DNA from: CBDFMR01 sp965249765
GTDB taxonomy: Bacteria > Bacteroidota > Bacteroidia > Chitinophagales > Saprospiraceae
NCBI GenBank assembly: GCA_965249765.1
Contig: CBDFMR010000005.1
Location: 2,046,001 to 2,110,000, forward strand
Reading direction: 5' to 3'
Length of the DNA stretch: 64,000 bases
Made by a program: the position numbers and the translations under genes. Below, piece by piece: positions 19,852-28,654 of the stretch. Position 1 is the stretch's first letter. Each line of letters opens with the position of its first letter. The notes below the pieces were generated by a model. It worked only from the letters and a program-made list of their open reading frames with translations. It made no database searches and was not told the DNA's origin.

Positions 19852-20514
19852 CTAAGAAGTGACTCGTAAGCTAAATCCTATTTCGTCACCTATGGCTTTG
19901 TCTTTCAAGTCATCAAAAAACTTGGAAGATCCATATTTTACATTAAAGTCAGTACGATCTATTTTAAAATCATTGGTAGAGACTCCTACAGTATTCCCAT
20001 TATTTTTGACATTGGCTTTAAATGATATTTGCTTTGTAACATTTTTTAAAGTGAGGTTACCATAGACAAGGCTATTGTTGCCATCTTTACTTGTAAGTCC
20101 TGTAATTTTTGTGATATCAAATTTCGCAGTAGGGTATTGAGCAATATCAAAAAAGTCTGGTGATTTAAGGTGACCTTCTAATTTTCCTGCACCTTCAGCA
20201 CCTGCCATGTCAATATTAGTGATACTAGACATGTCAATTACAAAGTTACCACCTACTACTTTTTCTCCTTTTACATCGAATGAGCCGCTTTGAAGCTTGA
20301 TCGTTCCCTTGTGAGATTTACCGATTTTACTGCCTGTCCAGTTAATAATAGATTGATCGATATTTACACCGATTTTGGCATCGGAATCACTAGATTTTAC
20401 ATCTACGGCCTCCGTGGTATTTGCTTTCTCGCCAGCAACTTTCTTTTTACAACTAAAAGTTACGGTCATGAGAACAGCGCAAAACAAAAGAATATTAATT
20501 TTTTTCATTGACAT
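19852..20514 (-). CDS. YceI-family lipoprotein
   Basis: The 220-residue protein starts with a lipoprotein signal peptide (lipobox VTFSC, Cys22), then a short charged linker. A lipocalin-like YceI domain (about 50-220) follows. It shows the family pattern: INWTGSKIGKSHKGTIKL, the FVIDMSSI strand, LEGHLKSPDFFDIAQYPTA, and GNLTLKNVTKQISF. YceI proteins bind isoprenoid or lipid molecules in the periplasm; several are stress or polyisoprenoid-related. The true start may be the second Met (MKKINILLF). A consensus promoter box lies 34 nt upstream. Confidence 0.92.
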   Translation of the reverse strand: MSMKKINILLFCAVLMTVTFSCKKKVAGEKANTTEAVDVKSSDSDAKIGVNIDQSIINWTGSKIGKSHKGTIKLQSGSFDVKGEKVVGGNFVIDMSSITNIDMAGAEGAGKLEGHLKSPDFFDIAQYPTAKFDITKITGLTSKDGNNSLVYGNLTLKNVTKQISFKANVKNNGNTVGVSTNDFKIDRTDFNVKYGSSKFFDDLKDKAIGDEIGFSLRVTS

Positions 20515-20547
20515 TGTGTTTTTGAATTATGATTTGATAAAGACTGA

Positions 20548-20555
20548 CAAATATA
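20548..20555 (-). promoter_or_regulatory. candidate -7 box (TAnnTTTG) of the YceI gene
   Basis: Read on the minus strand this is TATATTTG, a perfect TAnnTTTG match, 34 nt before the YceI start. No clear -33 box was seen. Confidence 0.5.
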
Positions 20556-20764
20556 ATGATATTCATTCATAGATTTAAGGATTACATTAATGATATATGC
20601 ACATATATGAGTATTTGACATCATGTGACAAGTCATGCTTTTATGTGAAATATATAATTTTGTGGTACGCTTCCTTCCACTTTAAATATACTGACAGACA
20701 TAGACCTGTTGTTAGGAATAATAGACGTATCATTGCGCACTTTTTCAAATGGCAATAGATATAA

Positions 20765-22474
20765 ATGGCAAACAGTTCTTTTAGTAGTCTGGGATTATCT
20801 GATCACTTATTGGAGTCGATTTCCCAACTGGGATATGTTGAACCCACTGAGATTCAGTCAAAGGTAATACCTCATGTATTGACTAGTCACCAAGATTTAG
20901 TTGCACTGGCACCTACAGGAACAGGAAAAACTGCCGCATTTGGATTGCCTCTCTTACAAGAGATTTGGGCAGATGATGAGCATGTCCGAGCGCTGATAAT
21001 CTGTCCTACACGGGAGTTGGCCATTCAGATAGAGAGCGATATAAAGTCATATCGAAGTAAGAAGAATGTCGTCAAATCATTGGTTGTATATGGAGGAACC
21101 AGCGTGAGTGCACACAGAAAGGAACTAAAAAAGAAAAACCAGATTGTAGTCGGAACACCAGGTAGAGTATTGGATCTAATTCGTCGTAAGTCGCTCAAGG
21201 TTGGACATATCAAGTACCTAGTCCTCGATGAAGCCGATGAGATGCTCAATATGGGTTTTAAAGAAGATCTTGACGCCATTCTATCTGATACACCATCCGA
21301 TAAAAGAACTCTTCTTTTTTCAGCGACAATGCCCAGAGGAGTAAGAGAAATAGCCCAGAATTATCTCAATTACCCATTGGAAATAGTTGCAGGTGGACGA
21401 AGGAATATGGCCGCGGCAAACATTACCCACAAATACGTAACTATTGCTGCAAGGAAGAAACCAGAGGCATTGCTGCATATACTCCTTACAATTGATGAAC
21501 CTTATGGTATTGTCTTTTGTAGAACTCGTGGAGATACTAAGACGATGTCCCGGTATCTCAATAAATATGGATTCCAAAGCCAATTTATCAACGGAGATCT
21601 TACCCAGTCGCAGAGGGAGAGTGTACTCGACGGCTTTAAAAAAAAGGAATTTGATTTGTTGGTCGCTACGGATGTAGCAGCACGAGGATTGGATGTCAAT
21701 AAGCTTAGCCATGTAATCAATTACAACCTTCCCGACGATCTGGAAGTATATGTACATAGAAGTGGTAGAACAGGGAGAGCTGGAAATAAAGGAGAGTGCA
21801 TTTCAATCTTTAATAAGAGGGAAGCAAGGAGATTAAGATCATTGGAAAAAATCATTGGATCACCTATTCATCCTTTGGATGTATTGAGCCAAGATTCTTT
21901 TATGCAAAAGAAGATGAGGGATTTATTGCAAGATGTCATCACTAATGGGGAGAAAGAGGTAAAGAATTTCTCAATTCCAGAAGATATAAGAGACGTGTTC
22001 ATGTCTATGTCTAAAGATGAAATCGTCAAAGTCTTTCTCAATAATGCTATGAGAAAAATGAAGATTCACGACTTACCCAATTTGGATTTAAAGGCTGAAG
22101 GTCGTGGTAAAAGGGGAGAAGAACGGCATAAGAGTGAAGGAATGAAGGCCTTCTTTATCGGAATAGGAAAAGGACAGGGGATGTCAGCGAGAGATCTGAT
22201 GAACATCATAAATAAAAGTACTCCAGGTAAAAAGATAGACATAGGAAGAATAATCTTGAACAAGAATTTCTCTCTATTTGAGATGAGTGACCAAATGGCG
22301 CATAAGATTGTTCCCAAAATGAACGAGCTTGAATTTCATGGTAACCGGATATTTGTAAAAGAGGTTCCTCAGTCAGAATTGGATGGAAAGAGTATGCATC
22401 CAAAACGTGATAAAAAGAAAAGAAAGTTTAAGAAAAATACATCTGGTGGAAAAAGAAGAAAGTACAGAAAATGA
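20765..22474 (+). CDS. DEAD-box ATP-dependent RNA helicase with DbpA-type C-terminal domain
   Basis: The 569-residue RNA helicase has the Q motif region (GYVEPTEIQSK), Walker A APTGTGKT (about 57-64), DEAD (155-158), SAT (about 187) and HRSGRTGRAG (about 331-340). After a linker it carries a DbpA/CsdA RNA-binding domain (about 455-540, MKAFFIGIGKGQGM to FVKEV) and a Lys/Arg-rich tail. This layout fits DeaD/CsdA-like helicases that act in ribosome assembly and cold adaptation. An upstream leader of about 250 nt without a gene would suit cold-shock control, but that is only inferred. The stop codon lies inside an inverted repeat. Confidence 0.93.
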   Translation: MANSSFSSLGLSDHLLESISQLGYVEPTEIQSKVIPHVLTSHQDLVALAPTGTGKTAAFGLPLLQEIWADDEHVRALIICPTRELAIQIESDIKSYRSKKNVVKSLVVYGGTSVSAHRKELKKKNQIVVGTPGRVLDLIRRKSLKVGHIKYLVLDEADEMLNMGFKEDLDAILSDTPSDKRTLLFSATMPRGVREIAQNYLNYPLEIVAGGRRNMAAANITHKYVTIAARKKPEALLHILLTIDEPYGIVFCRTRGDTKTMSRYLNKYGFQSQFINGDLTQSQRESVLDGFKKKEFDLLVATDVAARGLDVNKLSHVINYNLPDDLEVYVHRSGRTGRAGNKGECISIFNKREARRLRSLEKIIGSPIHPLDVLSQDSFMQKKMRDLLQDVITNGEKEVKNFSIPEDIRDVFMSMSKDEIVKVFLNNAMRKMKIHDLPNLDLKAEGRGKRGEERHKSEGMKAFFIGIGKGQGMSARDLMNIINKSTPGKKIDIGRIILNKNFSLFEMSDQMAHKIVPKMNELEFHGNRIFVKEVPQSELDGKSMHPKRDKKKRKFKKNTSGGKRRKYRK

Positions 22475-22491
22475 ACACTGGGTTCATTTTC
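22467..22491 (+). terminator. inverted repeat over the helicase stop codon
   Basis: GAAAATGAAC (22467-22476) and GTTCATTTTC (22482-22491) form a perfect 10-bp stem with a 5-nt loop. It contains the TGA stop. There is no following T run, so termination is possible but not certain. Confidence 0.45.
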
Positions 22492-22529
22492 TACTAAATG
22501 ATTAAACTATTTTCAAGAATTAACCGTTG

Positions 22530-22573
22530 AAATTACGTGGTGAAAAAGAAAATTTGGGGTAACCACGAAATTT
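22530..22573 (+). terminator. second inverted repeat before the small basic gene
   Basis: AAATTACGTGGT (22530-22541) pairs with ACCACGAAATTT (22562-22573) at 11 of 12 positions around a 20-nt loop, followed by T/A-rich sequence. It could end the helicase transcript or control the small gene that starts 20 nt later. Confidence 0.4.
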
Positions 22574-22592
22574 TATAATTCAAAATAAATAT

Positions 22593-22805
22593 ATGCCTAG
22601 AAGGAGTACGAAAAAATTTGAGTATGGTAAGGGGATCTACTATTTTGTAGTAGGAAACAACAACATTACCATTAAAAGAACTGACAAGAAGAAAGCGCTC
22701 GAGAGCTTTAGATCTTATTCAAAGTCGTATAAAAACTGTGAGTGGCTCGGGAAATGGGATGGTGGTAAGTTCATAGAAAACAACGCAGAAAAAGTTAATA
22801 AATAA
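22593..22805 (+). CDS. small basic protein, unknown function
   Basis: This encodes 70 residues rich in Lys and Tyr (for example FEYGKGIYYFVVGNNNITIKR and SYSKSYKNCEWLGKWDGGKF, given as fragments). The composition is coherent for a real protein: a short beta-rich start, a basic helix, then a WLGKWDGGKF ending. I do not recognise a family. It lies alone between two hairpins downstream of the helicase. Its size and charge allow a nucleic-acid role, but nothing in the sequence proves this. Confidence 0.5.
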   Translation: MPRRSTKKFEYGKGIYYFVVGNNNITIKRTDKKKALESFRSYSKSYKNCEWLGKWDGGKFIENNAEKVNK

Positions 22806-22926
22806 TATTTTTTTTTGTATAACTGGTGATTAGAGTTAATACCCTCGTGTGGTGAATCTTTGGAGCGGTAGGTGCAGCGCACCATGACTATCTGATTATA
22901 GTCTGCAATATACATTAGAGATATGA

Positions 22927-23352
22927 TCACCTCAATGTCGTACCCTTGGCAAGCCAGATGGGTCGTATCTCGACAATTAATCTTCCAGATTTTACCGCAG
23001 GATCTAGAGAAGAGAGCCTTACTGCCTCTTCCTTTGTCTTAGTATTGTAAATAGCAATGCCCCGCGCATCGCCTTCATCACCATAAGGTCCTACCAGTGT
23101 CAACTTGCCAGCACGGTCCAGACTGTCCAGATGCGCTAGATGTCCTTGTTGAATCAAAGCGGCATCGTCAGTAGATTGAGTTCTGTCAGGTCCAGTGAGC
23201 AGAGCGCACATAAAATATTGCTTCATTACATAAGTGGTGTCGCCTTCTTTGTGTAGGAAAATATCAAAGCCCTCTTCATCTTTTTGCATTTGGGTAAAAG
23301 CCGTTCCACTTAAAAAGCAGAACAATACGAGTATAGAGAAGGTCTTAATCAT
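22927..23352 (-). CDS. YciI-like domain secreted protein
   Basis: The 141-residue protein has a signal peptide (MIKTFSILVLFCFLSGTAFT, then Gln) followed by a YCII-related ferredoxin-like domain. Features of that fold are YFMCALLTGPDR, the HLAHLDSLDRAGKLTLVGPYGD segment with the conserved histidine and aspartate, and GIAIYNTKTKEEAVRL. Cytoplasmic YciI proteins are small enzymes with a His-Asp pair; exported versions occur in Bacteroidota with no known role. The start overlaps the preceding lipoprotein gene by 4 nt (ATGA), so they are translationally coupled. Confidence 0.85.
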   Translation of the reverse strand: MIKTFSILVLFCFLSGTAFTQMQKDEEGFDIFLHKEGDTTYVMKQYFMCALLTGPDRTQSTDDAALIQQGHLAHLDSLDRAGKLTLVGPYGDEGDARGIAIYNTKTKEEAVRLSSLDPAVKSGRLIVEIRPIWLAKGTTLR

Positions 23353-24092
23353 CGATCTCTGATTTCGAGTTTCTTATTGAATTCGGCTGTTTTTATTCTG
23401 GTGTCGGCCATAAGGGTTTTCATGACAGCCTCAGCATCATGACTCTTGGTATCATAAGTTATCAACCAATAATTAGTTGAAGGAGATACTCGCTTGATGA
23501 GCCTCATGCCGTATTTTTCTTTCATTTCCTTGAGAAAAGTCGGTAATCTAACTCCAGATGTAGGTTCTATGATGATTTCGGAGTAGATGTTCATGTCTTC
23601 AGGTTCTTCAACTTTTTCCCATCCTTCTCTTGACATGGCCAGCTCGTGGAGCATCTTTTCCAGAGCCATGACTTTCTCTGGCTTATTCATCTTACCCAAA
23701 ATAGTTTTCTTTTTGCCGTCTTCTACATAGACTAGCTTTGTTGAGGGAAGATCTGGGACATTGCTCGCGTATTCGTCATCAAACTGAAACAGATTGGCAG
23801 ATATAAATGCCCTTTTGATTGACTTATACTTAGCGTCATCCAGTTTTTTGATATGCTTCCCATCCTTAGTTGTAAAGTTAAGCCCATCGAAATGTGCCAA
23901 ACCTACGCTATCTATGCGAAGATAATAAACTGGACATTGTCCAAAACATGCTCCCTTGATCATCGATATGCTTACCTCCTTGTTAAAAGATTCTTCATTC
24001 ATTTTATCACTGGTCATGTCTGTTGTCTGCTTGCTGCCACCACATGATAACAAAAGCATTATGGCTACTATGCTTGTACTATAGGTTTTCAT
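23349..24092 (-). CDS. DUF6438-like lipoprotein
   Basis: This 247-residue lipoprotein has the lipobox LLLSC at Cys17. The segment ISMIKGACFGQCPVYYLRID (about 42-61) is the hallmark of DUF6438, with two cysteines spaced C-x3-C. A further domain (about 160-247) with the YGMRLIKRVSPSTNYWLITY stretch resembles small ferredoxin-like folds. No function is known for the family. It is the first gene of a two-gene unit with the YciI-like protein and may be an envelope-associated partner of it. Confidence 0.75.
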   Translation of the reverse strand: MKTYSTSIVAIMLLLSCGGSKQTTDMTSDKMNEESFNKEVSISMIKGACFGQCPVYYLRIDSVGLAHFDGLNFTTKDGKHIKKLDDAKYKSIKRAFISANLFQFDDEYASNVPDLPSTKLVYVEDGKKKTILGKMNKPEKVMALEKMLHELAMSREGWEKVEEPEDMNIYSEIIIEPTSGVRLPTFLKEMKEKYGMRLIKRVSPSTNYWLITYDTKSHDAEAVMKTLMADTRIKTAEFNKKLEIRDR

Positions 24093-24212
24093 TTTGGATT
24101 AAGTTATTAGTTGTATTAAAGACGATTAAAACGTACGGAGGTTACCCCAGATTGCATGACTGCAAATGTGATACTATTCCCAATGATATCAAAATCTTAG
24201 TACAGTGCTGAT

Positions 24213-25280
24213 CTATACAATTTCACCGCCACAGCTGCTACCTGATCCAGCGGTACAACCAAAGCAATGTTGGTTAGTGACGATGCTTCTAGATTTAAAC
24301 TCGTCCATGTCAAGATTATTTATGTGCCTTCTCGTAACATCAGATTTGAGGTCCAACATTTGATTGAAGTCGCAATCATAGATATATCCCTCCCAGCTCA
24401 CTGACAATGTGTTGCGACACATTAGGCCATCGATGGTCGCGGGATTGAAAGTGGAAATTAACTCACCCATGTAAGACTCGTAGTTACCTGACTCCAGCAG
24501 GTAATCCAGGAATCGGGAAATGGGAAGATTGGTGATTGCAAACAAATGGTTGAATGAAATACCATACTTTCTATTCAATTGTCTCTTGAATTCATTCTCC
24601 AGAGAATGTTGATCGCCGGGTAGAAAGGAGCCGGACGGATTGTAAACAAGATCAAGAATGAGACCTGAACCTTCTTTTCCGTAGCCCACAGCATTGAGTT
24701 TCTGAAGAGCGGTTATTGAATCCTCAAATACACCATCACCACGTTGACTGTCAGTCCTGGACTTGCTAAAGTAGGGTAGCGATGATATCAGGTGAACATT
24801 ATTTTCTGCAAAAAACTGTGGTAGATCACTGTACTTGGAATGCGCTTCGATGATGGTAAGATTACATCGGTTGACTACATTGATTCCGAGCTTTCTACAT
24901 TCTTTCACCATCCATCTAAAATGTGGGTTCATCTCTGGAGCGCCACCAGTTATGTCGATAGTAGAAATATTGTGTTTTTTAACTATTTCCAGACATTTAT
25001 ATAGGGTCTCTTTGTCCATGTTTTCCACTTTACGATCTGGTCCTGCATCTACATGGCAGTGGGCACAACTTTGATTGCAAAGCTTACCAATGTTGATTTG
25101 AAGAACTTCAACAGTTAGTGGTTTGATGCCCTCGGGATGTGAAAGCTTTAATTTTTCATGGAAGGAGGGGACCTTCACATCAGGCATTCCCTTACCATTC
25201 AATACTTCGAGTTGAACAAAAGAGTCTGATAAATCCGATTGCCTCCGCTTAAGTGACTTGCTTCTCTGCTTTACGCCCAT
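24213..25280 (-). CDS. arsS: ArsS-like radical SAM protein (arsenosugar biosynthesis type)
   Basis: The 355-residue radical SAM enzyme has the 4Fe-4S motif CNQSCAHCH (about residues 68-76). TGGAPEMNPHFRWMV follows near 112. A C-terminal cysteine-rich DUF3641-type region includes LMCRNTLSVSWEGYIYDCDFN and ends CFGCTAGSGSSCGG. This is the pattern of the ArsS family, proposed to convert dimethylarsenic and SAM into arsenosugar precursors; many homologues are selenoproteins. Here the protein ends with TAG and no in-frame TGA is used. It directly follows the peroxidase-like gene, the usual pairing. No arsM or other ars gene is in the window, so the arsenic role rests on family and pairing. Confidence 0.87.
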   Translation of the reverse strand: MGVKQRSKSLKRRQSDLSDSFVQLEVLNGKGMPDVKVPSFHEKLKLSHPEGIKPLTVEVLQINIGKLCNQSCAHCHVDAGPDRKVENMDKETLYKCLEIVKKHNISTIDITGGAPEMNPHFRWMVKECRKLGINVVNRCNLTIIEAHSKYSDLPQFFAENNVHLISSLPYFSKSRTDSQRGDGVFEDSITALQKLNAVGYGKEGSGLILDLVYNPSGSFLPGDQHSLENEFKRQLNRKYGISFNHLFAITNLPISRFLDYLLESGNYESYMGELISTFNPATIDGLMCRNTLSVSWEGYIYDCDFNQMLDLKSDVTRRHINNLDMDEFKSRSIVTNQHCFGCTAGSGSSCGGEIV

Positions 25281-25616
25281 CTACATGGATTTTTTCTTCA
25301 CGTGATTCATCATTTGTACACTGTTGACCAATGTCGCCCCACTTTTAATGGCTGCTGCAACATGCACAGCTTCCATCATTTGTTCCCCATCAGCACCTTC
25401 CTGAAGACAAGATGTCGAGTAGGCATCTATACAATAAGGACACTGAACTGTATGAGCTACTGCAAGTGCTATCAAGGCTTTTTCCCTTTTTGTCAACCCA
25501 CCTTCTTGAAAAACCTGACTATAATAATCAAAGAATTTCTTTCCCAACTCTTCCTGAAATTCAGTGATTTCTCCAAATTTCTTTAAGTCTTCAGGATTGA
25601 AATAAGTTTTGCTCAT
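25281..25616 (-). CDS. AhpD-like carboxymuconolactone decarboxylase family protein (arsenosugar-associated)
   Basis: The 111-residue protein is a single AhpD/CMD helical domain with the redox motif CPYC and the downstream histidine-containing helix (EAVHVAAAIKSGATL). These are the usual landmarks of alkylhydroperoxidase-like proteins. The immediate tandem with the ArsS-like gene (no gap) matches the arsenosugar-associated peroxidase-like family, whose members often have selenocysteine in place of the first cysteine. Here both are cysteine. It is first in the two-gene unit and divergent from the next gene. Confidence 0.86.
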   Translation of the reverse strand: MSKTYFNPEDLKKFGEITEFQEELGKKFFDYYSQVFQEGGLTKREKALIALAVAHTVQCPYCIDAYSTSCLQEGADGEQMMEAVHVAAAIKSGATLVNSVQMMNHVKKKSM

Positions 25617-25661
25617 CTTATCGTTTATATTGTGAATGGAAATATAGCAGTATTAATCTGA

Positions 25662-26243
25662 ATGAATCTCCAACAACTTCTTGTAAATACACTTTCACGG
25701 ACGTACCTGTTGCGAGTGACATCCCTAAATCTTAAGATTCTTGTACTGTTTGTCAGCATGATGACGATTGGGGTCATGTCGTGTAAAATCCGAGATGTCA
25801 ATAATAATGTTGATTCTCCTTATAGCGAAAGATTGATAAAAGTGAAAGTAGTGACGTCTTTTGGTAATGCAGTCAATGACTCGCTGCCAGTTTATTATCC
25901 ATCGATTGTAAACCATGGTGAGATGATTGATGGCGAAGGAGTACAAGTGCTCATTCTTGGAGAAGCTATTGATGAAGGAAACGTTGAAAATGCATTGCCC
26001 ATTGGTTCGTTTGCCTACATACAGGATGAGGTATCCAAGAAGTATGTTCTTGCATCTAGAATTGTTGATGGGCAATCAGAGTACCCTGATAATTTTCTCG
26101 ACTTTTCTACCAAGTTTCCTTCAATTAAGAAAATGATCGAATTGTACTTTAATAATTTTATGGGAATGGGTAAGACAAAATTTGTCAAGTGGGAAGACGA
26201 AGGATATGCACGCGGATTAATTGAAACTCACAATGAGGATTAA
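25662..26243 (+). CDS. inorganic-pyrophosphatase-like lipoprotein with degraded active site
   Basis: The 193-residue product has a hydrophobic signal and lipobox (GVMSC, about Cys41; a start at a later Met is possible). The mature part aligns by eye with soluble inorganic pyrophosphatase. IDGEGVQVLILGEAIDEGNV matches the DGDPxDVLV region, ALPIGSFAYIQDE the RPVGVLKMTDE strand, and FPSIKKMIELYFNNF plus FVKWEDEGYARGLI the C-terminal helices. However, only the first of the three metal aspartates of DGDxxD remains (D, E, Q here). The Tyr-Lys of the helix end is Phe-Met. It is therefore probably not a normal pyrophosphatase. Fold assignment is an inference from pattern. Confidence 0.65.
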   Translation: MNLQQLLVNTLSRTYLLRVTSLNLKILVLFVSMMTIGVMSCKIRDVNNNVDSPYSERLIKVKVVTSFGNAVNDSLPVYYPSIVNHGEMIDGEGVQVLILGEAIDEGNVENALPIGSFAYIQDEVSKKYVLASRIVDGQSEYPDNFLDFSTKFPSIKKMIELYFNNFMGMGKTKFVKWEDEGYARGLIETHNED

Positions 26244-26473
26244 CTTCAACAATTTGGCTCAAAGATTCGTTAAGCTTAGAGGTACCTCTATTTATTACTG
26301 AATTAAGTTGAAATTAAATTATTTTGGCTTTAGACAAGGCAAATTGAGGGAACATAGCCTTTGCTATTCGACTGAAATTTAACGAAGTATGAAGTCAAAA
26401 AAATTAATTAGAAATCTCATTGGGATTTTGTTCAACTAGTGAATGGGGTATATAGAGGTACCATTAGGTTTAT

Positions 26474-27682
26474 ATGTCAGTGAAGCACAAAGTCGATCTT
26501 GAAGAAGCTATAAATCAAGGCTACTTAAGAGACAACAAGTACGAGTATCTAATTTTCGAATCGATCGGAGAGATATGTGATCTATGGGATGCTCATCTAA
26601 ATGATGATATGATGATGCGGAGCAGGTTTCTACAGGTCATTGAAAACTTTCCCCCGAAGAATCTCTCATTTCTCTATGTCTTTGTTTATACATCAGGATC
26701 CTACATAGGCCAGCTATATTTCCAGATCAACAAGTTTGTTTTGACAGAGAGCTTAAAACTAGATGAAGCACAATCAACTGGTATCAGAACTTCGATTAAA
26801 AAAATGGCAGCAGGTCTGATTAAGTTTGAAGGGTTTACTTGCGGAAACATGTTGGTAACTGGAGACTATGGAAGTCGCTTCGATGATAAAGTACAACCAG
26901 ATGAGAGATTTTCTCTGATAGCTGAAGTGAGTGAAGTGGTTGTTAAATTTCTAAAGAGAAGAGGAAGTAAGATCTCAACCATCATGCTCAAAGATTATTA
27001 CAAGAATCAGTTACCCAGCGAGAGCACAGAGAAAAGAATAGGTTATACCAGATTTGGGGTTCAGCCCAATATGGTTTTGAATATTGATGACTGGAATACA
27101 TTTGATGATTATCTCGGTGCCATGAAATCAAAATACCGGGTACGTGTAAGACGAGCTAGGAAAAAAGCCATTAGCATTGAGAGACGAGAGTTGACGCTGG
27201 AGTATGCTACAGAGCTCAATGAGAAGATCAACGAACTTTATCTGAGTACTGCCAATCAGGCTGGATTCAATTTATTCTATTTGCACCCTAGCTACTTCAT
27301 AGAACTCAAACGTGTCTTTGGTGACTTATTTCAGATTTATGGATTCTTCCATGAAGGTAGCCTCGTTGCTTTCTATACACAGTTTCTTAATGACAGTCAT
27401 CTTGAGGCTCATTTCTTGGGCTACAATACAAGCTATAATGCGGAGTATCAGCTGTACCTTAATATGCTCTACGGTCTGGTTTTGATGGCAATTGAAAATG
27501 GAATGTCTAAGGTATGTATGTCTCGTACGGCATTAGAAATTAAGAGCTCAGTGGGCGCAGTACCTCTCGAAATGGATCTTTATATAAAAAGGGTAAGTCC
27601 GATGCAAAATCGACTTCTGCCTCGATTATTGAAGATGTTTGTTCCTGAAAAAAAATGGACGGCTAGATCACCTTTTAAGTAA
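26474..27682 (+). CDS. GNAT-fold acyltransferase (FemAB/peptidogalycan type)
   Basis: The 402-residue protein shows the double GNAT pattern of Acetyltransf_6 and FemAB-like proteins. An N-terminal half ends with GYTRFGVQPNMVLNIDDWNTF. A KYRVRVRRARKK basic helix (about 215-228) is followed by a C-terminal GNAT half with LYLSTANQAGFNLFYLHPSYF, LVAFYTQF and AHFLGYN. Such proteins transfer aminoacyl or acyl groups to cell-surface glycans or lipids. No signal peptide or helix is seen, so it acts in the cytoplasm. The substrate is unknown. It converges on the anti-sigma-like gene, with the two stops 2 nt apart. Confidence 0.75.
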   Translation: MSVKHKVDLEEAINQGYLRDNKYEYLIFESIGEICDLWDAHLNDDMMMRSRFLQVIENFPPKNLSFLYVFVYTSGSYIGQLYFQINKFVLTESLKLDEAQSTGIRTSIKKMAAGLIKFEGFTCGNMLVTGDYGSRFDDKVQPDERFSLIAEVSEVVVKFLKRRGSKISTIMLKDYYKNQLPSESTEKRIGYTRFGVQPNMVLNIDDWNTFDDYLGAMKSKYRVRVRRARKKAISIERRELTLEYATELNEKINELYLSTANQAGFNLFYLHPSYFIELKRVFGDLFQIYGFFHEGSLVAFYTQFLNDSHLEAHFLGYNTSYNAEYQLYLNMLYGLVLMAIENGMSKVCMSRTALEIKSSVGAVPLEMDLYIKRVSPMQNRLLPRLLKMFVPEKKWTARSPFK

Positions 27683-27684
27683 AA

Positions 27685-28026
27685 TTATCCCTTTAGTCTT
27701 TTATCTAGTCTGGCATAGGCACTATTCATCTTCTTGATATCAGTAATGCTGTAGAACTCATCAAAATTCTTATCCAGCTGCTCGATGATCATCTTTCCCG
27801 ATTGCGAAGTAGAAGTGAATAAAGCTGGGTCTTCCTTGTACATGGGTTGACTGAGAGAGAACACTACAGCTACGATAGCAAGGATCATGGCTGCCACAGA
27901 CAGATTCCTATATGATTTTACCTTATCATGTGTGACATTAGTCTCAAGTCTAGATTCGAGACGGTTCCATGCTTGACGAGATGGCTTTTCTGTATAGGAT
28001 CGTAATTGCTCTTTAAAGTTTTCCAC
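27685..28026 (-). CDS. membrane anti-sigma-like protein
   Basis: The 113-residue protein has a short cytoplasmic segment (SRQAWNRLESRL), one transmembrane helix (about 42-60, LSVAAMILAIVAVVFSL) and a charged tail. It overlaps the ECF sigma gene by one base (TAG stop and GTG start share the G). Such a small single-helix protein coupled to a sigma gene is the usual setting of an anti-sigma factor in Bacteroidota. No zinc-binding ZAS motif is seen, so the role is inferred from context and topology. Confidence 0.68.
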   Translation of the reverse strand: MENFKEQLRSYTEKPSRQAWNRLESRLETNVTHDKVKSYRNLSVAAMILAIVAVVFSLSQPMYKEDPALFTSTSQSGKMIIEQLDKNFDEFYSITDIKKMNSAYARLDKRLKG

Positions 28027-28565
28027 TAGCTTACGTTTTTGTCAATTTTTTTTTTGATTAATAGCCTTAGTTTCTTTTTTGCGAGTATGAGTTGAGACTT
28101 AGACGTATTGATACTAATACCAAGTAACTCTGCAATTTCTCGATGGTTGTATCCTTCTATTTCATACAAGTTAAAAACTGTTCGATAGCCTGTCGGTAGT
28201 TTCTCGAGAACCTTCAACAAATCATCATACATGAGGTCATTCTCAGCAATCGCACCTTCACTGATGGGTTGATTGTCCACTTCGATGCTCAGTTTCAAGA
28301 TGTTTCTCTTTCGCAGGTACATCAAACTTTCATTGACCATTACTCTTTTCATCCATCCTTCAAATGATCCCAATCCAGAGTACTTCTTTATTTGAGAGAG
28401 AATTTTATAAAATCCTTCGATAAATACGTCCTCTGCATCATGGTAGTTCTTTACATACCTTCGACATATACCGAAGAGAATGGGCGAGTACTTCTCGTAG
28501 AGTACGGCTTGAGCTTCTTTATCTCCGTTCTTACAGCCCAATATGATTTGATCAAGATTATACAA
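28026..28565 (-). CDS. ECF RNA polymerase sigma factor
   Basis: The 179-residue ECF sigma-70 factor has region 2 (about 22-85, ICRRYVKNYHDAEDVFIEGF and WMKRVMVNESL) binding the -10 element. Region 4 (about 120-170, LPTGYRTVFNLYEIEGYNH with the REIAELLGISINTSKSQL helix-turn-helix) binds the -35. It is the first gene of a sigma/anti-sigma-like pair. The start ATG at 28565 gives a normal N-terminus (YNLDQIILGCKNGD). Target genes cannot be told. Confidence 0.93.
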   Translation of the reverse strand: MYNLDQIILGCKNGDKEAQAVLYEKYSPILFGICRRYVKNYHDAEDVFIEGFYKILSQIKKYSGLGSFEGWMKRVMVNESLMYLRKRNILKLSIEVDNQPISEGAIAENDLMYDDLLKVLEKLPTGYRTVFNLYEIEGYNHREIAELLGISINTSKSQLILAKKKLRLLIKKKIDKNVS

Positions 28566-28654
28566 ATCGTTCTGTTTGATTAATAGATGCTAATTTTGAC
28601 ACTTTTGGTGTGGCAATATCACTACAATTTAATTCTTCCCGAAGCCAAAATCAA

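Noticed and set aside
24213..25616. Selenocysteine in the ArsS or peroxidase-like gene
   Set aside because: Both frames use TGC/TGT cysteines at the expected sites, and the ArsS stop is TAG, not an in-frame TGA.
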